Below are positions 56,965-64,000 of a DNA stretch of 64,000 bases, one piece after another. The position numbers were made by a program, and so were the translations under genes. Positions within the stretch are counted from its first letter, which is position 1. Each line of letters starts with the position of its first letter. Source of the DNA: Megalobrama amblycephala (taxonomy: Eukaryota; Chordata; Actinopteri; Cypriniformes; Xenocyprididae). Location: the NCBI RefSeq assembly GCF_018812025.1, contig NC_063061.1, forward strand, positions 39,912,674 to 39,976,673, written 5' to 3'. Under the pieces are notes generated by a model that worked only from the letters and a program-made list of their open reading frames with translations, was not told where the DNA came from and searched no databases.

Positions 56965-59555
56965 TTAGTGTTACTGTTTTTAATTTATAGAAAACCACAA
57001 CCAAAACAAACTCAGTCTGTTGAGTGGTGACAATAAATGGGTTATTCCCAGAAAACCAAGTGCATCTTCTTTCTGTCTCTAATCGGACATTCTTTGGTGG
57101 GTCAGCACCCTGAGCTGGCAACTTGTCTATGGTGAAGAGCTACAAAGAGCCAACCATTTTTTCAACCAATGAGTCTGAGACAACAGAAAAATGTCTCGAG
57201 ACCGGACTCGAGTACAGCGCTAGAACACACACAGGGATCTTGACAATATAAAATAACTTTAAAGTTCAACAGAAGAAAGAAACCAGTTTAAAACAACATG
57301 AGAGTGAGAAAATGATGATTTTTCATTTTTGGGTGAACTATTATTATTATCATCTTGTTGCAAGTTCATCTGGGGCCGTATTCACAAAACATCTTAAGGC
57401 TAAAGGTAGCTCCTAACTTGCCGATTTAGGAGAAACTTAGGAGTCCTAAATTTCTGCTCTAAGAGTATTTCACAAAGCATTTTAGCACTAAAACTAGCTC
57501 CTAAGTCTGTGAAATGTTAGGAGTAGTCAAGAGGACTTTCTGTGATTTTCTGTGCTTACATCTTAGTGTGCCACAGTTTCACACGGACAGGCATTTTGGA
57601 AGTAAGGCATTTTGGTATATTGTTCCAAAAGTGTCCTCACGGACACAGCGCGAGTTCCCTCAAAAGGGAACGTCTCAGGTTATGACTATAACCATAGTTC
57701 CCTGAGAAGGGAACGAGATGCTGCGTCACGTTGCCATACTCCCTGCATCCCTGTGATCGATTTGCTTCGGCAATTGAAGCTGAAGCCGGTCTTGCCGGAT
57801 ATGTATTTATCCTTTCCTGAGCGTGACGTCACCCGCCCGTGACGTTCACTCTCACCATTGAACTAGTTGACAGACGTGCATCAGACGCAATCATGCTGGA
57901 GGCGTTCCCACAGTATCCTGAGGGACGCAGCGTCTCATTCTGTTCTCAGGTGTTGTGATCACAAAGGATCACTACAAATAAGTACATGTGTGCTTAAAAT
58001 TAGCCATCAGTTAGCCATCTAGAGCCATAAGTATGGACACAAAGAGCTAAAAACTGCCACAAAATCCAATGCAGAACCAGATCAAAGACACCATGCTGAA
58101 AGGAAGAGGCTGCTTTTATAGAGAAGGAGAAACACCTGTGCACCAGTGCTCCCAATCAAGACACAATCAGCCAGTCACCTGCAAAACAAATGCAACGCAG
58201 ATGCAATAAACACACACACACCAAGTAATGGCCAACGTGCATTTATTCCTGCTTTGTAAATGTGTTTAATTTCATGATATTTTTTAATAACAATCTCTTA
58301 ATCTTCAGAAGAGTAAATTGCGCGGCTCTCTCATGAGAAGTGAATCAAATGAATGTTCTCCAGGTATCGTGTGATTGGCTGTTTGCTGCACGTGTCACAC
58401 TTTCAGGTTCACACACTTCATAGTTAATCTCAAACCCTGGATCAAACCTGAGCTGACAGAGAAAGTTACCGAGCGTTGTGAGCCCACTGAACCTGATCTA
58501 AACCAGGTTGGATTTATCTGGATTTGTCAAATCTAAACCTACTCTGCCACTCAGAGTTTGTTCAGCTAGCTTCATCCAACAGGCCACTGAAAAGAATCAC
58601 TTTAAACAAACTTGCAAAAAGACGAGCTGCAGCTCCAAACAACTCAACTGCACGCAAAACAGCAGGAAACACACCAGTAGACCAGTGTTGAATTTTTTTT
58701 GTCATGAGAGTAACAGTGGTTTTCCCTCAGTCTCATACTCACTCGTCCCAGAATAACACGCCATAAGCAAAACCACACTGACTAATACAGTATTATCTAC
58801 ATGTACCTGAGAGCATTCTGAAAGACTGTTTATGAGTTGTCAACATGTCAATTTAGTAAGATTTTAACAGCTTTGTAAACATTTATAGACTTTGACTTTC
58901 TACTGTGGTGAGGGTGCAAGGGCCCTTTCATCGCTGCTTGCAGCTTTAATAGCACTTTATCTGTCAGGGTTTTGTCACAGCAGTGTAATAGAGAAAGAGA
59001 ACCCAGATGCAGAATGACCAAGGAATTGACATTTATTGACTAAACAAAGCACGAATAAGGATGGTGATGAGAAAGGATGATCCAAACAGTAGGACAGGGC
59101 AGTCAACAGGTGGATGGGAAGACAGGTGAGATCAGACCCAGGCAAAGCTAGGCTGGAGAACCAAGGAGATGGGGTAGCAGCAAACAACAACAACAGGCTG
59201 TAGCTTGAAGCACCAGAGGCTTGAAACTTAGAGCTGCAGATGTAGCAGTCTCACTGCACGGTATTGAGGACAGCAGCCGGGGTGGGTCGGGATGCAGGAT
59301 TGGAACCAACACAAGACAACGAGAGAACAACAACAAAGAAAAAATCTGGATAAATAACTGGAACTACAAACAGAAAAGACCAAAACAAAGTAGAAACCAA
59401 AAATTAAGGCTTGAGAAAACTAGAGCAAAATAGAACTAGGTTAGAACAACTCAAAAGAAAAATTACAAAACTAGAACTGACAGGGAAAGATACATAACAA
59501 TGTCTCAATGATCAGTAGACAAGCAAGAATTTCTCCATACACATGCAATGAGACA
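56965..59555. other. No gene; several MITE parts
   Basis: 57361-57530 has the GGGGCCGTATTCACAAAACA start of a fish hairpin repeat. 57646-57950 is an inverted-repeat unit with AGGGAACGAGATGCTGCGTC near its left and GACGCAGCGTCTCATTCTGT at its right. 58970-59555 looks like part of a longer retroelement interrupted by the LINE that follows, but no coding motif is seen. Confidence 0.45.
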
Positions 59556-60660
59556 TCATCTTCTTCTTCTTCTTTGGTGTTTATTGGCGGTTGGCAACCT
59601 AACTTATTGTTGCATTACCACCACCGACTGGAAAGGAGTATGAATCAAGATATTTGCTTGTATACAGAATAGAAATAAACATATATAAAACAAAAACAAA
59701 CAAACAAAAAAAACAATCAAAACAAATAAACAAACTGGAAAATAGTTAAAAACAAAAAAAAAAAAACAATCAAAATGCTAAATTCTTTTATATAATTTAC
59801 TTTCTTTCACAAATTTAATAATATCATCATACAGCTTACTAGCTGTTTTCCCTAATAAACCTGATAAAGTAAAATCATGATGTTTTACTATCTTCAATGA
59901 CTGAACAAGGTGATGTCTCTCATTGTTGTATTTCCTACAATGGAGTACTACATGCTCAACTGTTTCTTGTTGGCTACAGTGTATGCATTCCCCAGTTGGA
60001 TGTTTTCCAGTTTTATATAGTGTAGCCTACTGTTAAGTCCAGTATGACCTATTCTCATCCGAGTTATGATACTTCCTTCTCTTCGATTCCTGCTCTCCCT
60101 CCTCACAGCTCCAACTTGATTTTGTATATTATATAAATGTCTGCCTGTTTCAATGCTATCCCAATGTACTTGCCATACTGATTGTGCATATTTCCTGATG
60201 TGTCCTTTAGCTTCTGTTTTGCTTAATGGAACTTGTCGATCTATCCGTTTTAATTTTAGAGTTTGTTTAGCCAAAATATCCACCTTCTCATTCCCTTCCA
60301 CACCAACATGAGCAGGAACCCAAATGAATTGTATTGATTCGCCCTTAACCTTTAAATTATACATCTTATGGAATATTTCATTGATTACGTCTATCCTAAA
60401 AGATGACCTACCAGATCTTATGCTTTCCAGTGCAGAATAACTATCAGATGCAATAACTGTGTTATTTATTTCTTCTCTAACCACTGCAGGGCCAATAATA
60501 TTTCCAATAACTCTGTAGCATAAACTGACAAATGGTTGGTAACTCTTTTCTTAATATAAAAATCATACATTGGAATATATACAACTGCCCCTGCATATCC
60601 TGTATCTAGATCTCTCAATCCATCTGTAAATAAAAACACTGAACCTTGGAAATGCCTCTA
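59556..60660 (-). mobile_element. I-type LINE fragment with RNase H (Nimb/I-like)
   Basis: Minus strand. It contains the RNase H domain, a C-terminal Cys/His region and a 3' UTR ending GCCAATAAACACCAAAGAAG followed by the (AAG)n tail at 59557-59573. RNase H after reverse transcriptase is typical of the I clade. The reverse transcriptase itself is missing, so the copy is 5' truncated near 60660. Confidence 0.75.
59948..60640 (-). pseudogene. LINE RNase H domain, frameshifted
   Basis: The first segment around 60630 reads FTDGLRDLDTGYAGAVVYIP, then a shifted piece gives HLSVYATELLEILLALQWLE. The frame 60484-59948 continues VIASDSYSALESI, IQFIWVPAHVGVEGNEKVDI and TRMRIGHTGLNSRLHYIKLE. These supply the Asp, Glu, Asp, Asp catalytic set of RNase H in order. 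After 59948 another shift is needed to reach QETVEHVVLHCRKYNNE, the Cys/His-rich tail. With at least three frame breaks it is inactive. Confidence 0.8.
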
Positions 60661-62167
60661 AAAACAATTCCTCACTATAAGCCACCAGCAGAGACACGAG
60701 GGAACGAAAACAATATAAAGGAACCAGAGCACATGAGGAATAGGTGAGCACAATTAGTGAAATGAGGACTACACAAAGACTAAACAAGTGGGCGTGGTGA
60801 AGGGAAACAAGGAGGCGTGACAAGAGGAGCACATGGCCAACAAAAATAAAGACAAAGCCATGTGCTCAGGCACAAGACAAACAAAGAAACATTGAACAGA
60901 GATAAGACAGACAAGACTTTCTTTTTTCTATTTCTATTCTCTCTCTCCATCTGTCTTTACAAAAAAATCCTTGCTAATGGCACTTTGCTGGATAAACTGG
61001 AGCTTAAAGGGTTAATTAACCTTGTTTGTTTTTTCGTATTTGAAGCTTATTTGTCTTGTAGCAGTTCCTGGATGTTTCTCGTTCATTTGTGATGACGCAG
61101 CACATAGCCTGAGTTCATAAGTGTGCTTGAAAAGATGTGAACCACTTTTGTGTCATAATTCAGTTCATAATGTTCTGTAATGAATGAGTGTTGGTGACAG
61201 AACTGCACAAATGTTCATTGTTAATACTGATACTGCCAGCTGATTGAACCTGTGCTCAGGGACTATATTCATATCACATCTAAAGCTAAATGTAGATCTA
61301 AACTGACTGACACATTATCTGTATTCAGAGTAAATGCTTATTTACTATTTCATACCAGCCTCCAGAAAGACCACAATTAACTCCCCCATAGACTGCTAAT
61401 TACCCATTCATTGCTTCGTCCAATCCAATGCTCATCTACTTGGCATTCAGTTTTGTTAACATTTGTGTTGTAGCTTGTAGTTTCTGTTTGATTATTGATT
61501 CAATTTTCTTAGTAGTTTAGTCATTTGCCTTCGTATTTAGTGAGTGTGATATTTTACTCTTGCATATCTTTTTGTTAATAAATTCATTAACTGTGTCATT
61601 CTTGTGTTGATAATCGGAGGCTCTACAAGCTCGCCCGAATCTCACTAAATCCTTCAGATTGGTCAGATGATAAACTTCCTCCAATTTATAAAATTCTACT
61701 TCAGTCAACAATCTTTCATGATTGTTCTTTATTGTCAAGGTGAGATTCCTGACTGGTGCCCCAAAACATTGGAAGGAATCATCTGACTCAATATTAATAT
61801 TAATACAAAATATTAATATTAATATTTAAGACCATAAATAACTACATTTGTGGTGCCCTTGTGGTGACTTATAGAATGCAGAATACAGCAAGTGATTCAT
61901 CTTATAAAGGGAATAAGCATGAGAAGTGCTAGTGATACAAATGTCAAAGATTGTCCAGGGGTGTGTTACTTGGTAGATCGTAAAAGTTTGTGAACCACCA
62001 CCAATGCTCTCTACGATCAACTCAGCTCAGGAAATCAACTCATGCTTTCAGGAAACAGTACAATACAAGGAAAAGTATAGCTAGTACACAGAAAGATGGG
62101 GGGAAAAAATAGCGAAAGGAGCTTGTTCATCTTAACATCTTAATCTTTCAAAGCTATACCAGCAAAC
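60661..62167. other. No gene; possible LTR/primer-site-like segment
   Basis: 60670-60860 continues the retroelement-like sequence seen before 59555. Around 61570-61780 the order AATAAATTC, a stretch ending CTGAC, then TGGTGCCCC resembles the end of an LTR followed by a tRNA primer site, but no second LTR or gag/pol frame is present. AATATT repeats lie at 61790-61828. Confidence 0.35.
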
Positions 62168-64000
62168 CAGGGGCGCAGATAGGAATTTGTAACTGGGGGG
62201 GACCAAGCTGTCAGCAAATGATTTAAACTCAATTAGTTATTTGGCGTAATTTGGGCTTTAACTTGTGCTCAAGTAGTTACTTTGCAAAATTTGGGCTAAT
62301 GCTTTGCACTTAAAAGCCATTGGGGGATTCTTATTTGGAATCACGGATAAACAACAATGAACAAAGGTAAACAAAGGCCTACCTGATCACCACTAGCAAT
62401 GCATGATCAGACTGTTATTTACTAGTATGCCAATCACCCACCAAAACTTAATTTGTCTTTAGCAAAGTATGTTTTATTTAAACATTTGCTTATCTCAGCA
62501 TAGAAAGGCTATCATTATGAACAAAAAAAGCAAAGAACCTATGTGCAAAATAATAATAATAATAATAAAATAACAACAACAACATATTTACATAAATAAA
62601 AATAAGTATGTATACGGAGTATGAGAAATTCCGTCTAGTGCAGCCAAACAAATTTACTTAATGAAGGACCCAAAAACATCTCTCCTCCTTTCATTACCCT
62701 GAACATACTGCTGGGCAATTTCTTGTCTGTCCAGTCTGTCAAGTCTCTCTTGGTGAATATGGCACACAGCAATGCCATTGAGTCTTTTTTGTGTCATGGT
62801 TGATCGCAACCAAGTTTTCAACCTGCGTAACCCACTAAAACTGCGCTCTGCCTCAGCAGATGATATGGGCACCACCATCAACAATCTTACTAATGTCTCT
62901 ACCTGATCAAATAGGCCCCTGACTTCAGGGGGCATTTCTCTCAAAACATGCACAGCATCTGCAGTTGTGCTGACCTTGTACTTGTTTTTAAACATGGCTA
63001 ATTGGACTTTCAAGTTTTCCTCGTTCAGTTCAGGATATTTACAAACTGCTGCGTTATTTGTAATGGGAGTCAGGAGTGAGTTTTCCAGTTCTTTTAAAGT
63101 TTGAATGCCTGGTTGCATAAACTTTTCAGTAGTTTGTGCATCTACTGTGTCAAGGACACGGTAGAACTCTACTCTGTAAAAATCCACAGCTGATCCAGGT
63201 GTGTATGCAGGAGCCTGCCCAGAATATCTCTTAGGGGGCCTATGTGTGCGTGGTGGAATAATGGTCTCTAGAGACAGATTGCCACACATGTCTTCTGCAT
63301 CCTTAAAGACTGCGTCAAAGTGTTCAGTGTTTCTTTTGGATTTCAAACTTTCTTGGACCAGAGAAACTGCAGAGAGCATGCCCTCCACTGTCTGAGTGTT
63401 TTTCTGGAGAGATGCATTTAGAACCTCTAGTTCACTGATCACATCTAAAGCAAGGAGAAGTCCCAGTACAACATTACCCTGTTGCAGTCGAACACGTAAG
63501 CCCTCTGCCCGGCTTGCAGATCCAGAATTACTTGCAGCCATCTCATCCAGTGCATTTAGTACCATCCCATATTGGCTGAGAACAGCACGGATAGCAGGTG
63601 AGCGTACAGTCCACCTAGTGGGACATAAAGGCCTGATGGACAGGGCTGGCCCTTCCCCTTCAGCTGCAACAATGGCTTTAAACTTGTCTTTCAGCTTACC
63701 AGACTGCCCAAAAAATGTGCCAAGTTCATGTATCCAGTCAAGTGCATTTCGCACAACACTGGAGGCTGAGCAAGCTTGTTGTGTAATTAAATTAACACAG
63801 TGTGCTCCACAATGTATATATGGAGCTAGTGGCTGTGCTTGCTGAATAACAGCCTGGGCACCTGAGTACTTTCCAGACATATTTGAAGCCCCATCATATG
63901 CTTGACCTCTGAGGCCAGATATTGGCAAATTCAGTCTCAACAGAACGTCCAAAATGATTCTGGCAAGGTTTTCACCTGTTGTAGAAGTTGTTTCATACAA
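62168..64000 (-). mobile_element. hAT transposon (ZMYM1-like), runs off the window
   Basis: The 3' end starts CAGGGGCGCAG at 62168, and a related solo end is at 47439. The minus-strand transposase gene occupies 62654 to the window edge, with a poly(A) signal (AATAAA, plus 62473-62478) about 180 bp after its stop. The other terminus lies outside the window, so completeness and target duplication cannot be judged. Confidence 0.75.
62654..64000 (-). CDS. hAT-family transposase / ZMYM1-like protein, partial
   Basis: Open without a stop for 449 codons from the window edge to TAA at 62654-62656; the N-terminus is beyond the window. The first visible part has GQAYDGASNMSG, with a conserved Asp of the hAT catalytic core, and CGAHCVNLI (Cys-x2-His). 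CPTRWTVRSPAI is the Arg-Trp block. The C-terminal dimerisation region reads VVPISSAEAERSFSGLRRLK and TMTQKRLNGIAVCHIH; this block is expected to hold the third catalytic acid. Such proteins are annotated in fish as zinc finger MYM-type protein 1-like. The uninterrupted frame suggests a young copy. It cuts and re-inserts transposon DNA, if active. The gene could also be a domesticated host gene. Confidence 0.85.
   Translation of the reverse strand: MYETTSTTGENLARIILDVLLRLNLPISGLRGQAYDGASNMSGKYSGAQAVIQQAQPLAPYIHCGAHCVNLITQQACSASSVVRNALDWIHELGTFFGQSGKLKDKFKAIVAAEGEGPALSIRPLCPTRWTVRSPAIRAVLSQYGMVLNALDEMAASNSGSASRAEGLRVRLQQGNVVLGLLLALDVISELEVLNASLQKNTQTVEGMLSAVSLVQESLKSKRNTEHFDAVFKDAEDMCGNLSLETIIPPRTHRPPKRYSGQAPAYTPGSAVDFYRVEFYRVLDTVDAQTTEKFMQPGIQTLKELENSLLTPITNNAAVCKYPELNEENLKVQLAMFKNKYKVSTTADAVHVLREMPPEVRGLFDQVETLVRLLMVVPISSAEAERSFSGLRRLKTWLRSTMTQKRLNGIAVCHIHQERLDRLDRQEIAQQYVQGNERRRDVFGSFIK

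Noticed and set aside
63396..63845. 149-codon plus-strand frame
   Set aside because: Antisense shadow of the hAT transposase.

Overview
The window reads as nuclear DNA of a teleost fish, most likely a cyprinid (zebrafish/carp-type). It is AT-rich, intron-like and dominated by transposable elements: a 5S-rRNA-headed SINE (SINE3 type), a Tc1-type transposase relic, several hAT elements with 8-bp target-site duplications (TSDs), TTAA-flanked foldback elements, LINE remnants of four kinds, and many microsatellites. No bacterial, organellar or CRISPR feature is present. Family names are recognised by eye from motifs and termini; no database search was run.

Layout. 0-9.3 kb: a TTAA-flanked element with a second TTAA element inside it (1.4-2.7 kb), one exon of an unrecognised gene (3.75-3.88 kb), a hAT element with a perfect TSD (4.75-5.86 kb) inside an older TTAA element, a Tol2-like hAT (6.6-7.5 kb) and an L2-type LINE fragment (8.8-9.3 kb). 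9.9-12.2 kb: a minisatellite of about 30 units of 78 bp. 12.2-21 kb: sparse sequence with an L1/Tx1-type LINE C-terminus, a coiled-coil terminal exon with poly(A) signal (18.27-19.0 kb) and the 5S-SINE. 21.3-24.9 kb: Tc1 relic, BED-finger hAT relic, and a second copy of the 1.4-kb element. 26.6-28.5 kb: one orphan exon and a two-exon gene copy on the minus strand. 30.8-32.7 kb: two nested inverted-repeat elements. 35.7-39 kb: twin hairpins, a piggyBac-like remnant with a coding exon, and a 1.3-kb palindrome. 43.4-48.3 kb: further exons of the same two-exon gene family, two small hAT-type elements, and a duplicated non-coding block. 48.4-55.8 kb: a 1-kb inverted repeat, then a deep nest of transposons (outer inverted-repeat element, hAT, TTAA foldback, captured coding exon, smaller elements) plus a CR1/L2-type LINE. 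56-64 kb: small foldbacks, an RNase H-bearing I-type LINE fragment, and at the right edge an open hAT (ZMYM1-like) transposase gene that runs off the window.

Most notable. (1) An exon resembling the cysteine-rich cytoplasmic 'ballast' domain of P2X7 receptors sits between the arms of a TTAA-flanked foldback element at 50.8-51.06 kb, inside a hAT, inside another element. (2) A small unrecognised gene family recurs on the minus strand at 28, 46 and 48 kb (and probably 3.8 kb), always with a phase-1 intron and a T|gtgagt donor; in one copy a triplet microsatellite has become a poly-Ser tail. (3) The two copies of one TTAA element supply a filled site and an empty site for a nested insertion. No complete ordinary host gene is seen; the host coding sequence is limited to isolated exons whose partners are mostly not identifiable by eye.
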